Source of the DNA: Mycobacteriales bacterium
GTDB taxonomy: Bacteria; Actinomycetota; Actinomycetes; Mycobacteriales; SCTD01
Length of the DNA stretch: 54,218 bases
Direction of reading: 5' to 3'
NCBI GenBank assembly: GCA_030447385.1
Contig: JAUJOY010000009.1
Coordinates: forward strand, 1 to 54,218
The position numbers were made by a program, and so were the translations under genes. This document shows, piece after piece, positions 1-10,704 of the stretch. The stretch's first letter is position 1. Each line of letters begins with the position of its first letter. The notes beneath the pieces are model-generated. The model had not been told where the DNA came from. It saw only the letters and a list, made by a program, of their open reading frames with translations, and did not search any database.

Positions 1-459
1 CTGCGCCGCTCGATCGGCTGCGTCTTCCAGGACTTCCGCCTGCTGCCCAACAAGACGGTCTTCCAGAACGTCGCGTTCGCCCTCGAGGTCATCGGCAAGC
101 CACGGCACGTCGTCGACAAGGTCGTGCCGGAGGTGCTCGAGCTGGTCGGGCTCGAGGGGAAGGCCAAGCGCATGCCGGACGAGCTGTCCGGCGGGGAGCA
201 GCAGCGGGTCGCCGTCGCGCGCGCCTTCGTCAACCGGCCGATGATCTTGATCGCCGACGAGCCGACCGGCAACCTCGACCCCAACACCTCCGTCGGCATC
301 ATGAAGCTGCTGGACCGCATCAACCGCACCGGCACCACCGTCGTCATGGCCACCCATGACGCCGCGATCGTCAACTCCATGCGCCGCCGGGTCGTGGAGC
401 TCGACGACGGCAAGGTCGTCCGTGACCAGGTCCGCGGCGTCTACGGCTCCGGCGGCTGA
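1..459 (+). CDS. ftsE: FtsE, cell-division ABC ATPase (5' end outside window)
   Basis: ATPase partner of FtsX that couples divisome assembly to activation of peptidoglycan hydrolases at the septum. The reading frame is open from the first base, so the Walker A part is missing. What remains shows the Q-loop (VFQDFRLL), the ABC signature [14 protein letters not shown], Walker B ILIADEPT, and the H-loop (ATHD). The [13 protein letters not shown] stretch is characteristic of FtsE rather than generic export ATPases. ftsX follows 63 nt downstream, so this is the usual ftsEX operon. Confidence 0.96.
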   Translation: MRRSIGCVFQDFRLLPNKTVFQNVAFALEVIGKPRHVVDKVVPEVLELVGLEGKAKRMPDELSGGEQQRVAVARAFVNRPMILIADEPTGNLDPNTSVGIMKLLDRINRTGTTVVMATHDAAIVNSMRRRVVELDDGKVVRDQVRGVYGSGG

Positions 460-522
460 CGACGCCCTCCTCCCGACCCAGACCGACCTCCCGTCCACTT
501 CTCGAGGCAAGGACCACCCACC

Positions 523-1431
523 GTGCGCGCCCAGTTCGTGCTCAGCGAGATCGGCATCGGTCTGCGGCGCAACCTCACGATGACCTTCGCGGTCGTGCTG
601 ACCGTGGCCATCAGCCTCGCGCTGTTCGGCTCCGGCCTGCTCATCCGCAAGCAGGTCGAGACCATGAAGGACTTCTGGTACGACAAGGTCGAGGTGTCGG
701 TCTACCTGTGCGGCGAGGCCAGCCGGGGAAGAAACTGCTCCGGCGGGCGCGTGAGCGAGGAGCAGCGCCAGCAGCTGCTGGCCGACCTCAAGGCGACGCC
801 CGAGGTCCAGACGGTCTTCTACGAGTCGCAGGAGGAGTCCTACGCCCACTTCCGCGAGCAGTTCAAGGACTCGCCCGAGCTCGTGGACAACGTCAGCGCC
901 GACGCGCTCCCCGAGTCCTTTCGCGTCAAGCTGACCGACCCCACGACGTTCGAGGTGGTGGCGCAGGCGTTCGAGGACCGCCCCGGGGTGGAGGAGGTGC
1001 AGGACCAGAAGGCCCTGCTCGAAGGCTTCTTCAACGTCCTCAACAAGCTGCAGCTGCTGGCGCTGATCATCGCCGGGGTGCAGATCGTGGCGGCGGCGCT
1101 GCTGATCAGCAACACGATCCGGGTCGCTGCGTTCAGCCGGCGCCGGGAGACCGGGATCATGCGCCTGGTCGGCGCGAGCAACCTCTACATCCAGCTGCCC
1201 TTCCTGCTCGAGGGCGTCCTGGCCGGCCTGGTCGGCGCCGGGTTCGCCGCGGGGGCGCTGGTGGCGCTCAAGGCCGTCCTCATCGACGGCCAGCTCAAGC
1301 CGACGTTCGCGTTCACCGCCTTCGTCGGCTGGGACGACGTCCTGGCGATCCTGCCGTGGCTGTTCCTCGCCGGCGCGTTGCTCGCCGGCCTCTCCTCCTT
1401 CGTCACCTTGCGGCGGCACCTGCGCGTCTGA
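523..1431 (+). CDS. ftsX: FtsX, cell-division permease-like protein
   Basis: Membrane partner of FtsE: 302 aa with the family layout of a short cytoplasmic N-terminus, TM1 at about residues 20-42, a large extracellular loop at about 45-175 that contacts murein-hydrolase activators, and three C-terminal TM segments separated by the conserved RRETGIMRLVGASN loop. The extracellular loop contains two Cys about 10 residues apart. The GTG start follows ftsE closely with only a weak purine-rich leader. A peptidoglycan hydrolase lies directly downstream, the likely effector of the complex. Confidence 0.95.
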   Translation: MRAQFVLSEIGIGLRRNLTMTFAVVLTVAISLALFGSGLLIRKQVETMKDFWYDKVEVSVYLCGEASRGRNCSGGRVSEEQRQQLLADLKATPEVQTVFYESQEESYAHFREQFKDSPELVDNVSADALPESFRVKLTDPTTFEVVAQAFEDRPGVEEVQDQKALLEGFFNVLNKLQLLALIIAGVQIVAAALLISNTIRVAAFSRRRETGIMRLVGASNLYIQLPFLLEGVLAGLVGAGFAAGALVALKAVLIDGQLKPTFAFTAFVGWDDVLAILPWLFLAGALLAGLSSFVTLRRHLRV

Positions 1432-1500
1432 CGGCTCCAGGGCCGCACGCGTGGGAGCATGGCGCGTCCGTGTGGTACTGATGTTGCTGTGGAGACCTGT

Positions 1501-2922
1501 GTGACTGCTGGGGCCGCGCGCCGGGTCATCTCGGGCCGGCTCGTGCAGCTCACGGTGCTCTCGCTGCTCGTGCTCCCCCTGACCGTCGGGGCCAGCGCCG
1601 AGGCAGCCGCGCCGGCCCGCCCGACCCAGTCGCAGGAGGAGGCCCGACTGCGGGAGGCCGAGGCCGCCGGTGACCTCGAGGACTCCAGCCGGGAGGTCCA
1701 GGCGGCCGCGGTCGCCCTGCGCGACGTCGCCGTGCGGCTCCCGGTCGCCGAGCAGGCCGTGGCCCGCGCGAAGGGCGAGCAGGCTGGAGCCGAGGCCAAG
1801 CTCGTCGCCGCGCGCGCCGCTGTCGTGGCGGCGGAGCGCGTGCGCCGGGCCGCGCAGGCGAAGGTGGCCGAGGCGGGGGGCAGGGTCGAGCAGGGGCGGC
1901 AGGAGGTCGGGGCGCTGGCCCGGCACACCTACCAGCGCGGACGGCTCGGCCCGCTGCAGGACGTCATGGAGGCCGGCGAGCCGCAGGACGTCCTCGAGCG
2001 CGCGAGCATGCTCCGCTCGGTGTTCCGCCACCAGGACGGGATGCTGGAGCGCCTGACCAAGGACCGCCTCACGCTGGCCCGCACCGAGGCCGACCTCGCC
2101 GCTGAGGAGCGTGGCGTCCAGCGGGCGCGGCAGGCGGCTGCTGCGGGCGAGGAGCGTGCGCGGCAGGTGACTGCCGAGGCGGAGGCCGCCGCCGCCGAGG
2201 TCGCCGCGCTTCTCGCCAGCCGACGCCAGGCACTGCGCGTCGCCGAGGCCAACCGCGCCGAGGACCTGCGCGACTACCAGGCCGCGCAGGAGGCCTCTCG
2301 AGCGCTGGCCGAGCGGATCCGGAAGGCGGCCGCGGCTGCGGCCGCCGCCGAGGCCCGCCGGGTGGCCGAGGAGCGCCGCCAGGCCGAGGCCGAGGCCCGC
2401 CGGCAGGCCGAGGCCGCCGCGGCGCGGCAACGCGCCCTGCGGGCCGGCCGCCCGGCGCCACCGCCACCGCCACCGCCCGCTCCGCCGGCGCAGCGGGCGG
2501 CGCCGGAAGGCACGCGCACCGGGGACATGCTCTGGCCGGCCCCCGGCCGCCTGACCAGCCGCTACGGCAACCGCAGGCACCCGATCTACGGTGACACCCG
2601 CTTCCACGCCGGCATCGACATCGGCGGCGGGCTGGGCGCGCGCGTGAGTGCCGCGGACGGCGGCGTCGTCATCTTCTCCGGGCGGGCGAGCGGGTACGGC
2701 ACGCTCGTCGTGGTCAGCCACGGCACGGTCAACGGGCGCAACCTGTCGACCGCGTACGCCCACATGGGATCCCTGACCGTCCGCGAGGGCCAGCGCGTGT
2801 CGCGCGGCCAGCAGGTGGGCTCGATCGGCAGCGAAGGCAACTCCACCGGCCCGCACCTGCACTTCGAGGTACGCGTCAACGGTGACCCGGTCGACCCGCT
2901 GGACTACGTCAGCCCGCCCTGA
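1501..2922 (+). CDS. M23 (LytM) peptidase with coiled coil, EnvC/RipC-type
   Basis: Secreted murein hydrolase, probably the target of FtsEX. A signal peptide is followed by a long Ala/Glu/Arg-rich coiled coil (about residues 40-300), a Pro-rich hinge, and a C-terminal LytM domain with the zinc-binding elements FHAGIDIGG and HLHFE, both intact, indicating an active enzyme. I prefer GTG 1501: GGAG lies 6 nt upstream and the signal peptide is then of normal length. An ATG at 1459 would add 14 residues ahead of it. The ftsE-ftsX-M23 order parallels ripC linkage in other actinobacteria. Confidence 0.9.
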   Translation: MTAGAARRVISGRLVQLTVLSLLVLPLTVGASAEAAAPARPTQSQEEARLREAEAAGDLEDSSREVQAAAVALRDVAVRLPVAEQAVARAKGEQAGAEAKLVAARAAVVAAERVRRAAQAKVAEAGGRVEQGRQEVGALARHTYQRGRLGPLQDVMEAGEPQDVLERASMLRSVFRHQDGMLERLTKDRLTLARTEADLAAEERGVQRARQAAAAGEERARQVTAEAEAAAAEVAALLASRRQALRVAEANRAEDLRDYQAAQEASRALAERIRKAAAAAAAAEARRVAEERRQAEAEARRQAEAAAARQRALRAGRPAPPPPPPPAPPAQRAAPEGTRTGDMLWPAPGRLTSRYGNRRHPIYGDTRFHAGIDIGGGLGARVSAADGGVVIFSGRASGYGTLVVVSHGTVNGRNLSTAYAHMGSLTVREGQRVSRGQQVGSIGSEGNSTGPHLHFEVRVNGDPVDPLDYVSPP

Positions 2923-2932
2923 TCCGGGCTCC

Positions 2933-2938
2933 TAGACT
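2933..2938 (+). promoter_or_regulatory. TAGACT -10 hexamer for smpB (leaderless type)
   Basis: TAGACT ends 6 nt before the smpB GTG. This places the expected transcription start on the start codon itself. There is no Shine-Dalgarno sequence in the gap. Confidence 0.55.
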
Positions 2939-2944
2939 CGCCGC

Positions 2945-3475
2945 GTGACCAAGGGCTCGGCGGCGAGCCGCAACAAGGCCAAGGGGCCGCCTGACGGCGT
3001 GCGGGGCGGCAAGAACAAGCTGGTGGCCCAGAACAAGAAGGCCCGGCACGACTACACCATCGAGGACGTCTTCGAAGCGGGGATGGTGCTCACCGGCACC
3101 GAGGTCAAGTCGCTGCGGCAGGGGCGCTGCTCGCTGACCGACGCGTACGGCAGCGTGCAGGACGGCGAGGTCTACCTGCTCGGCGCCCACATCCCGGAGT
3201 ACACCGAGGGGACGTGGAACAACCACGCTCCGCGCCGGGCCCGCAAGCTGCTGCTGCACAAGAAGGAGATCTCCGAGCTCCAGGTGCGCACCAGGGAGAG
3301 CGGGCTGGCCCTCGTCCCGCTGTCGCTGTACTTCAAGGACGGCCGGGCGAAGGTGGAGATCGCGCTGGGACGCGGGCGCAGGTCGCACGACAAGCGGCAG
3401 GTCCTCGCCGAGCGGGACGCCCAGAAGGAGATGCGCAACGCGCTCGGGCGGGCGATCAAGCAGGGTCGACGCTGA
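2945..3475 (+). CDS. smpB: SmpB, tmRNA-binding protein
   Basis: Binds tmRNA and enters the A site of stalled ribosomes during trans-translation. It is 176 aa, with a basic Lys/Gly/Asn-rich N-terminal extension of about 30 residues before the core. The family segments are clear: [25 protein letters not shown] in the N-terminal half, then a C-terminal [10 protein letters not shown] region and the basic tail that reaches the decoding centre. Its RNA partner ssrA lies about 0.9 kb downstream. The start is GTG, with a TANNNT hexamer 6 nt upstream and no SD. Confidence 0.97.
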   Translation: MTKGSAASRNKAKGPPDGVRGGKNKLVAQNKKARHDYTIEDVFEAGMVLTGTEVKSLRQGRCSLTDAYGSVQDGEVYLLGAHIPEYTEGTWNNHAPRRARKLLLHKKEISELQVRTRESGLALVPLSLYFKDGRAKVEIALGRGRRSHDKRQVLAERDAQKEMRNALGRAIKQGRR

Positions 3476-4359
3476 GGCTGGACGACGGCGCCGTCCCGGC
3501 GCTGTGGCGCTCCCTCGGTGTCCCGGGGCTGGTCGACCTGCACGTGCACTTCATGCCGGCGCGCGTCCTCGACAAGGTCTGGGCCTACTTCGATGCTGCC
3601 GGCCCCCTGGTGGGCGGGCCGTGGCCGATCCACTACCGCTACGGCGAGCAGGACCGGCTGGAGCGCCTTCGCAACCTGGGCGTACGCGCGTTCCCGTCCC
3701 TCGTCTACGCCCACCGGCCCGGGATGTCGGCCTGGCTCAACGCCTGGGCGGCCGACTTCGCCGCGGAGCACCCGGACGTGGTCCACACCGCGACCTTCTT
3801 CCCCGAGCCGGAGGCAGCGGCGTACGTCCGCCAGGCGCTGGCCGCCGGGGCGCGGATCTTCAAGGCCCACCTGCAGGTCGGGGCGTACGACCCGCGGGAC
3901 CCGCTCCTCGACGAGGTCTGGGGTCTGCTCGCCGGAGCCGGGGTGCCCGTGGTCGTGCACTGCGGAGGGGGCCCGGTCCCGGGTCCGTTCACCGGCCCCG
4001 GGCCGATCGGCGAGGTGCTGGCCCGCCATCCCTGTCTCGTCCTGGTCGTGGCCCACATGGGGATGCCGGAGTACGCCGACTTCCTCGACCTGGCCGAGCG
4101 GTACGACCGGGTGCACCTCGACACGACGATGGCGTTCACGGACTTCACCGAGGCGCGCATGCCGTGGCCCCGCTCCCTGAGCCCGCGCCTGGTGGGGCTC
4201 GCCGACCGGATCGTGCTCGGCAGCGACTTCCCGAACACGCCCTACCCGTACGCCCACCAGGTCGAGGTGCTGGCGGCCCTCGACCTGGGGGATGCCTGGT
4301 TACGCGGCGTCCTGCATGACAACGGGGCGCGCCTGCTGGGGCTCCCGGCGGCGCGTTAG
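3472..4359 (+). CDS. Amidohydrolase-2 family metal-dependent hydrolase
   Basis: TIM-barrel metallohydrolase of about 295 aa, substrate unknown. Visible metal/active-site elements in barrel order are HVHF near the N-terminus, a Lys (FKAHLQ), VVHCGG, VVAHMG and [10 protein letters not shown] with the catalytic Asp. The start is problematic: no ATG/GTG/TTG precedes the HVHF strand after the smpB stop. CTG at 3472 would overlap the smpB stop as CTGA, and purine-rich AGCAGGG lies upstream. The first ATG (3553) would delete the metal-binding HxH. Lying between smpB and ssrA it is probably co-transcribed with smpB. A role in rescue is not suggested by its family. Confidence 0.82.
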   Translation: MRLDDGAVPALWRSLGVPGLVDLHVHFMPARVLDKVWAYFDAAGPLVGGPWPIHYRYGEQDRLERLRNLGVRAFPSLVYAHRPGMSAWLNAWAADFAAEHPDVVHTATFFPEPEAAAYVRQALAAGARIFKAHLQVGAYDPRDPLLDEVWGLLAGAGVPVVVHCGGGPVPGPFTGPGPIGEVLARHPCLVLVVAHMGMPEYADFLDLAERYDRVHLDTTMAFTDFTEARMPWPRSLSPRLVGLADRIVLGSDFPNTPYPYAHQVEVLAALDLGDAWLRGVLHDNGARLLGLPAAR

Positions 4360-4396
4360 GCTGTGCGTCCGGCTGCAACCCTGCAGCCACGACCAT

Positions 4397-4765
4397 GGGG
4401 GTGACAGGTCTCGACTCCGGATGTCGGGGCAGGGGAAGCGGGCCGAGGAAGGCGACGATGATCTCGTTAACCAACAACGTCGCACAACACACAAGCGCCG
4501 ACAACAGTCCGCGCGCGTTCGCCCTTGCTGCCTAGGCAGTAGGTCGCGACGCTGTCAGCCCGGGAGAGCCTCCGGCCCGGGACCTGGCATCGACAGGAGG
4601 ACCACCACCCGCTTCGGCCACGGGGGCGGGTGGTGAACCTTCGTGGCTGAGCCTGTTCCCGGCTTGCTGGCGTGACCGGGAGGGCTGAGAAAAGCACAGC
4701 CGGCTGCGCCCGGAGAAGCCCTGTTCAGGTACCGGAGGACGCGGGTTCGATTCCCGCCACCTCCA
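4397..4765 (+). ncRNA. ssrA: tmRNA (transfer-messenger RNA)
   Basis: One-piece tmRNA of 369 nt. The 5' GGGGGTG (4397-4403) pairs with CACCTCC (4758-4764), with discriminator A at 4765. The T arm GCGGGTTCGATTCCCGC is adjacent and CCA is not encoded. The tag reading frame resumes at GCC 4497 and ends at TAG 4533, encoding ADNSPRAFALAA, with the ALAA degron seen in other tmRNAs. The 5' TGACAGGTCTCGACT segment is the conserved D-arm analogue. SmpB, its protein partner, is encoded just upstream. Confidence 0.97.
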
Positions 4766-4770
4766 CTCTC

Positions 4771-4809
4771 GACGAGGCCCCGCCCTGTCCCACGGGTCGG
4801 GGCCTCGTC
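4771..4809 (+). terminator. Strong hairpin terminator after ssrA
   Basis: A perfect 12-bp stem GACGAGGCCCCG / CGGGGCCTCGTC with a 15-nt loop begins 5 nt after the tmRNA 3' end. There is no U-tract, as is common in high-GC actinobacteria. The convergent small gene ends 9 nt beyond, so the hairpin may serve both strands. Confidence 0.85.
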
Positions 4810-4818
4810 ATCTCCGGT

Positions 4819-5073
4819 TCAGGCCGAACCGGCCGCGCCGACCACCTCGCCGCCGTGGAGCTCGGACCCCGCGGCCAGGCCGGCACCGAGCACGGCGAGA
4901 AGCCGGGCGGCGTCCGCGGCGCCCAGCCGCACGGTGCCCACACACGCCGAGCCGCGCCAGGTGGACAGGACGAAGCACCCCTTCTCGGCGTGCCAGGAGA
5001 CCCGGAGCGCCCGCTCGCCGCTGCGCGCATCGCCGAACCACTCGCCGTGCGGCGGGATCGGGACGACGCTCAT
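4819..5073 (-). CDS. Small conserved actinobacterial protein, function unknown
   Basis: 84 aa, starting MSVVPIPPHGEWFGDARSGE. It reads as a compact beta-rich domain with RALRVSWHAEKGCFVLSTWR then CVGTVRLGAADAARLLAVL. I recognise the general pattern from short uncharacterised actinobacterial proteins but cannot assign a function. The ATG at 5073 is chosen because the longer frame upstream has no conserved content. It is convergent with ssrA and divergent from the acyl-CoA ligase, with about 105 nt between start codons. Confidence 0.7.
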   Translation of the reverse strand: MSVVPIPPHGEWFGDARSGERALRVSWHAEKGCFVLSTWRGSACVGTVRLGAADAARLLAVLGAGLAAGSELHGGEVVGAAGSA

Positions 5074-5179
5074 GGCCTCAGAGTGAACCCCACGCGCCCC
5101 TGCTGGCAAGGGTGCTCCCGCCGCCTCGATAGCGTGGACCCGCAGTCCCGCAAGCAGTGCCGCACGCTGTGGAGGTCCC

Positions 5180-6757
5180 GTGCTCGACGCCGCCGGTCTC
5201 CGGGTGCTGGTGCAGGCCGGACTGGTCTCGCCCGTGCGCCCGGACCGGCTGGTCGGCATGGGTCTGGCGCTCGCCCGCTGGGGGGTGACCCCGGCCGCCG
5301 GCTGCGCGGTCGCGGCCGCCCGCCACGCCCACCGGCCGGCGCTCGTCGACGACGACGGGGACCTGACGTGGCGCGACCTGGACCGGCGCACCGACCGGAT
5401 CGCGGGCGAGCTCCGGGCCCGCGGCCTGCGCGACGGGCAGGCGGCCGGCCTGCTCGCGCGCAACGGACGGGGTCTGGTGGAGGGCGCCATCGCCCTGTCC
5501 AAGGTCGGGGCCTGCGTGCTCTACCTCAACACCGGCAGCGCTGCCGGACCGCTGGAGCGGGTCCTCGACGCCGAGCAGGCCGCAGCGGTGCTCCACGACG
5601 AGGAGTTCGCCGATCTGCTCGCCGGCGCCCTCGTCGGACGTCTCGCGGTGACGACCGAGCAGCTGGCCTGGCTCGCTGTCCGCTCCACCCTCGGCCCGCC
5701 GCCCAAGCCGACGACCACGTCCCGCCAGGTCCTCCTGACCAGCGGGACCACAGGAGTGCCACGGGGAGCGGCTCGCGGCGGGGCGGGACCCGAGGACGTC
5801 GTCACCGCCCTCTCCCGGATCCCCCTGCGGGCCCGGGAGACGACGGTGGTCGCGGCACCGGCCTTTCACGCCTGGGGGCTGGGCCACCTCACCCTCGCCA
5901 TGGTGCTGGGCTCGACGGTCGTCCTGCACCGCACGTTCGACCCGCATCGGGTGCTGACCGCTGTGCAGCAGCACCGCGCCACCGCGTTGATCGTCGTCCC
6001 GGTGATGCTCGACCGGCTGGTGCTCGCCGCCGCGACCGGGTCGTACGACGTGTCCAGCCTGCGGATCCTCGCCTCGAGCGGCAGCTCCCTGACCGTCGAC
6101 CTCGTCCAGCGGGTGCACGACGTGTTCGGGCCGGTCCTCTACAACCTGTACGGCTCCACCGAGGTGGCCCACGCGGCGGTGGCCACCCCGCAGGACCTGG
6201 CGGCGGACCCCGCCACTGCCGGACGGCCGCCGCTCGGCGTACGGCTCCGCGTGGTCGACGACAGCGGCAGGGACGTCCCGCCGGGCACCCCGGGACGGAT
6301 CTTCGCGGGCAGCTCCCTGTCCTTCTCCGGCTACACCGACGGCTCCGACAAGGACCGGCTCGACGGGTTGGTGTCGACGGGGGACCTCGGGGTCCTCGAC
6401 GCCAGCGGACGGCTGCGGGTCCTCGGGCGGGACGACGACTTGGTGGTGATCGGCGGTGAGAACGTCCATCCGGCCTCGGTGGAGGACGTGCTCGCGGCCG
6501 ATCCGTCGGTGGCCGAGGTGGCGGTCGTGGACGAGCCCGACCCGGTGTACGGCGTGCGCCTCGTCGCCCACGTCGTCCCGGCGCCCGGCGCCACGCTCGA
6601 CGAGGAGCACCTGCAGGAGCTGGTGCGCAGCTCGGTCGCCCGCTTCGCGGTGCCACGCAGGTTCCGCCTGCTCGACGCGCTGCCGCGCAACGCGACCGGC
6701 AAGGTGCTGCGCCGCGAGCTGCGCGTGGCCGACCGCCGCGTCGGGCGGCCGACGTGA
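5180..6757 (+). CDS. AMP-dependent acyl-CoA synthetase/ligase
   Basis: ANL-superfamily enzyme of 525 aa that would adenylate a carboxylic acid and transfer it to CoA; substrate not readable from sequence. Core motifs in order are the P-loop [24 protein letters not shown], the ribose-binding STGDLG, the hinge [16 protein letters not shown], and C-terminal [10 protein letters not shown] carrying the catalytic Lys. GTG 5180 has a GGAGG 4 nt upstream. Its stop overlaps the clpS start by 4 nt, so clpS, DUF2017 and perhaps further genes are translationally coupled to it. Confidence 0.92.
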   Translation: MLDAAGLRVLVQAGLVSPVRPDRLVGMGLALARWGVTPAAGCAVAAARHAHRPALVDDDGDLTWRDLDRRTDRIAGELRARGLRDGQAAGLLARNGRGLVEGAIALSKVGACVLYLNTGSAAGPLERVLDAEQAAAVLHDEEFADLLAGALVGRLAVTTEQLAWLAVRSTLGPPPKPTTTSRQVLLTSGTTGVPRGAARGGAGPEDVVTALSRIPLRARETTVVAAPAFHAWGLGHLTLAMVLGSTVVLHRTFDPHRVLTAVQQHRATALIVVPVMLDRLVLAAATGSYDVSSLRILASSGSSLTVDLVQRVHDVFGPVLYNLYGSTEVAHAAVATPQDLAADPATAGRPPLGVRLRVVDDSGRDVPPGTPGRIFAGSSLSFSGYTDGSDKDRLDGLVSTGDLGVLDASGRLRVLGRDDDLVVIGGENVHPASVEDVLAADPSVAEVAVVDEPDPVYGVRLVAHVVPAPGATLDEEHLQELVRSSVARFAVPRRFRLLDALPRNATGKVLRRELRVADRRVGRPT

Positions 6758-7038
6758 CGGCCCCGGCGAGGCTGGACAAGCCGGAGGTCGACGACGAGGT
6801 CACGCCCGACCGGCCGTGGGTCGCGATCGTGTGGAACGACCCGATCAACCTCATGAGCTACGTGACCCACGTGCTCATGGAGCTGTTCGGCTATCCGAAG
6901 GCCAAGGCCGAGGCCATGATGCTCGACGTGCACCACAAGGGGCGGGCAGCGGTCAGCAGCGGGACCCGCGAGCAGATCGAGCACGACGTCGAGCGCCTGC
7001 ACGCCAAGGGCCTGTGGGCCACGCTGCAGCAGGACTGA
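6754..7038 (+). CDS. clpS: ClpS, ClpC/ClpP adaptor for N-degron substrates
   Basis: 94 aa. Delivers proteins with destabilising N-terminal residues to the Clp protease. The family core is complete: [21 protein letters not shown] (Asn-Asp binding pocket), the middle helix with MMLDVHHKG, and the ClpC-contacting C-terminal strand around KGLWATLQ. The GTG start overlaps the upstream ligase stop (GTGA). Its own stop overlaps the next start by one base. Order clpS-DUF2017-JAMM matches Rv1331-Rv1334 of M. tuberculosis. Confidence 0.96.
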   Translation: MTAPARLDKPEVDDEVTPDRPWVAIVWNDPINLMSYVTHVLMELFGYPKAKAEAMMLDVHHKGRAAVSSGTREQIEHDVERLHAKGLWATLQQD

Positions 7039-7574
7039 TGCGCTTCGTCTGGTCGCGGGGCAGGCTCGAGGCACGGCTCGAGCCGGTCGAGGCGCAGGTG
7101 CTCCAGTCGCTGGCCGTCGACCTGCTGGAGCTGCTCGGGCCGCAGGACGCCACGGAGCAGGACCCGCTCGAGGCTCTGGTCGGCATGCAGTCCGGCCCGG
7201 TGGCGCGGCCCACCGACCCGGCGCTCGCGCGGCTGCTGCCGGACGCCTACCGCGAGGACGAGGACGCGGCCGGGGAGTTCCGCCGCTTCACCGAGCAGAG
7301 CCTGCGCAGCGGCAAGCGGGCGCACGCCGAGGCGCTGCGGAGGAGCCTCGCGCCGTACGTCAAGGGGCGGCGCATCCCCTTGGAGCGCGAGCTGGCCGAC
7401 GCGTGGCTGGGCTGCCTGAACGACCTGCGGCTGGTGCTCGGCACGCGTCTCGAGGTCACCGAGGAGACCGAGCTCGACGTGCCGCCCGACGACCCCCGCG
7501 CGGAGGCGCTGTCCCTCTACGCCTGGCTGGGGTGGGTCCAGGAGTCGCTGCTCGCCGCCCTGTCGCGTCGGTAG
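7038..7574 (+). CDS. DUF2017 family protein
   Basis: 178 aa, uncharacterised actinobacterial family that sits next to clpS (Rv1332 position). It starts at the ATG overlapping the clpS stop (TGATG). It reads as an all-helical protein: LEPVEAQVLQSLAVDLLELL, a Pro/Asp linker, RRFTEQSLRSGKRAHAEAL, and a C-terminal DARAEALSLYAWLGWVQESL-like helix. No signal peptide or membrane segment. Coupling to clpS suggests a link with protein turnover, which is inference from context only. Confidence 0.9.
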   Translation: MRFVWSRGRLEARLEPVEAQVLQSLAVDLLELLGPQDATEQDPLEALVGMQSGPVARPTDPALARLLPDAYREDEDAAGEFRRFTEQSLRSGKRAHAEALRRSLAPYVKGRRIPLERELADAWLGCLNDLRLVLGTRLEVTEETELDVPPDDPRAEALSLYAWLGWVQESLLAALSRR

Positions 7575-7577
7575 CCT
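7572..7577 (+). promoter_or_regulatory. TAGCCT -10-like hexamer before the JAMM gene
   Basis: TAGCCT overlaps the DUF2017 stop codon and ends 5 nt before GTG 7583, close to leaderless spacing. It would allow the mec-cysO-cysM block its own start. Confidence 0.4.
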
Positions 7578-7582
7578 GCCTC

Positions 7583-8011
7583 GTGCTCGAGATCCCGCAG
7601 TCGATGGTGGACACGATCGTGGCGCACGCCCGCCGCGACCACCCGGACGAGTGCTGCGGGATCATCGCGGCCAAGGACGGCCGGCCCAGCCGGCTGTTCG
7701 AGATGCAGAACACCGAGCGGTCGCCGACCGGCTTCGAGTTCGACAGCGCCCAGTGGCTCTCCGTCCACCGGGACATCGACGAGGCCGACGAGGACTTCCA
7801 CGTCGTCTACCACTCGCACACCATGACCGAGGCCTATCCGAGCCGGACCGACATCCGCTGGTCGCTCACGACGCCCTTCGCGCACTGGCTGCTCGTCTCG
7901 ACCCGGTCCCCGGACGAGCTCGAGATGCGGGCCTACACGATCTCCGATGGGATCGTGCGCGAGGAGGAGGTGCGGGTGAGGGCCCCGGAAGCCGGAACAA
8001 GCGCCCCGTAG
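7583..8011 (+). CDS. mec: JAMM/MPN (M67) metallopeptidase, Mec-type
   Basis: 142 aa. Homologue in position and sequence of M. tuberculosis Mec+ (Rv1334), which releases cysteine from the CysO-cysteine adduct. The zinc site is intact: Glu23 (DECCG), His77-Ser-His79 and Ser87/Asp90 in HSHTMTEAYPSRTD, spacing HSHx7SxxD. Cys24-Cys25 follow the catalytic Glu, as in bacterial members. It lies immediately before the CysO-like carrier. Because that carrier has residues after its diglycine, this peptidase may also have to trim it. Confidence 0.93.
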   Translation: MLEIPQSMVDTIVAHARRDHPDECCGIIAAKDGRPSRLFEMQNTERSPTGFEFDSAQWLSVHRDIDEADEDFHVVYHSHTMTEAYPSRTDIRWSLTTPFAHWLLVSTRSPDELEMRAYTISDGIVREEEVRVRAPEAGTSAP

Positions 8012-8031
8012 GACCCTGTTGAACGACCTGA

Positions 8032-9749
<1,718 letters not shown>

Positions 9750-9860
9750 GCTGCTCCTGTCCTGTGCTGTCCTTCCGGTTCTCGACAGAACGGCTCCTCT
9801 CCTTCAGCGACAGGAGGGCGTTCTTTGTAGTTCTCGGCAGCCCCGGTTCCGGGCCGCGCC

Positions 9861-9866
9861 TAGGGT
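9861..9866 (+). promoter_or_regulatory. TAGGGT -10 hexamer for murI (leaderless type)
   Basis: TAGGGT ends 7 nt before GTG 9874. No Shine-Dalgarno sequence is present between, so transcription is expected to begin at or next to the start codon. Confidence 0.55.
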
Positions 9867-9873
9867 GGCCGCT

Positions 9874-10704
9874 GTGACCGAGGGTGGCTGGGACGGATCG
9901 CCGGCAGACGCCCCGCTCGGCGTCTTCGACTCCGGGGTGGGCGGCCTGACCGTCGCCAGGGCGCTGCTCGACCAGCTGCCGGCCGAGCCGCTGCTCTACC
10001 TCGGCGACACCGCCCACGGACCGTACGGCCCGCTGCCGCTCGCGCAGGTGCGCCGCCACGCCCTCGCCGCCATGGACGAGCTGGTGGGCCAGGGCGTCAA
10101 GCTGCTCGTGATCGCCTGCAACAGCGCCAGCAGCGCCTGCCTGCGCGATGCCCGCGAGCGCTACGACATCCCGGTCGTCGAGGTGATCCTGCCGGCCGTG
10201 CGCCGCGCCGTCGCCGCCACGAGGAGCGGCCGGGTCGGCCTGCTCGGGACGCAGATCACCGTGGCCAGCCGGGCCTACGACGACGCCTTCGCCGCGGCGA
10301 CGCACGTCACCCTGACCAGCGCGGCCTGCCCGCGGTTCGTCGACTTCGTGGAGCGGGGCGTGACGACGGGCCGGCAGCTGCTGCAGCTGGCCACCCACTA
10401 CCTCGACCCGGTCCTGCGGGCCGACGTCGACACGCTCGTGCTGGGCTGCACGCACTACCCGCTCCTGACCGGCATGATCAGCCTGGTGGTGGGCGAGCAG
10501 GTGACGTTGGTCAACAGCGCGGAGGAGACCGCGAAGGACGTCTACCGCGTACTCGCCCGGGAGGGTCTCGGCCGGAATCCGGAGCGGCCCGCTCCACAGC
10601 ACCGGTTCCTCGCGACGGGGGACGCCGAACCCTTCGCGCGCCTGGGCCGGCGGTTCCTCGGACCGGAGATCGGGCAGGTGACCACGATGCGGGCGTCCGC
10701 GTGA
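9874..10704 (+). CDS. murI: Glutamate racemase
   Basis: Makes D-glutamate for peptidoglycan. 276 aa. Both catalytic Cys are present in their motifs, [10 protein letters not shown] (N-terminal lobe) and LGCTHYPLL (C-terminal lobe), together with the [10 protein letters not shown] opening strand and [12 protein letters not shown] 9874 is chosen over the longer upstream frame because FDSGVGG then lies about 15 residues in, as in homologues. Its stop overlaps the next start by 4 nt. Position equals Rv1338. Confidence 0.96.
   Translation: MTEGGWDGSPADAPLGVFDSGVGGLTVARALLDQLPAEPLLYLGDTAHGPYGPLPLAQVRRHALAAMDELVGQGVKLLVIACNSASSACLRDARERYDIPVVEVILPAVRRAVAATRSGRVGLLGTQITVASRAYDDAFAAATHVTLTSAACPRFVDFVERGVTTGRQLLQLATHYLDPVLRADVDTLVLGCTHYPLLTGMISLVVGEQVTLVNSAEETAKDVYRVLAREGLGRNPERPAPQHRFLATGDAEPFARLGRRFLGPEIGQVTTMRASA

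Noticed and set aside
3553-4359. ATG 3553 as amidohydrolase start
   Set aside because: Would remove the HVHF metal-binding strand that every active member needs.
4672-6459. 595-codon plus-strand frame from inside ssrA
   Set aside because: Overlaps tmRNA, its terminator and the acyl-CoA ligase in another frame. Pro/Arg-rich with no domain.
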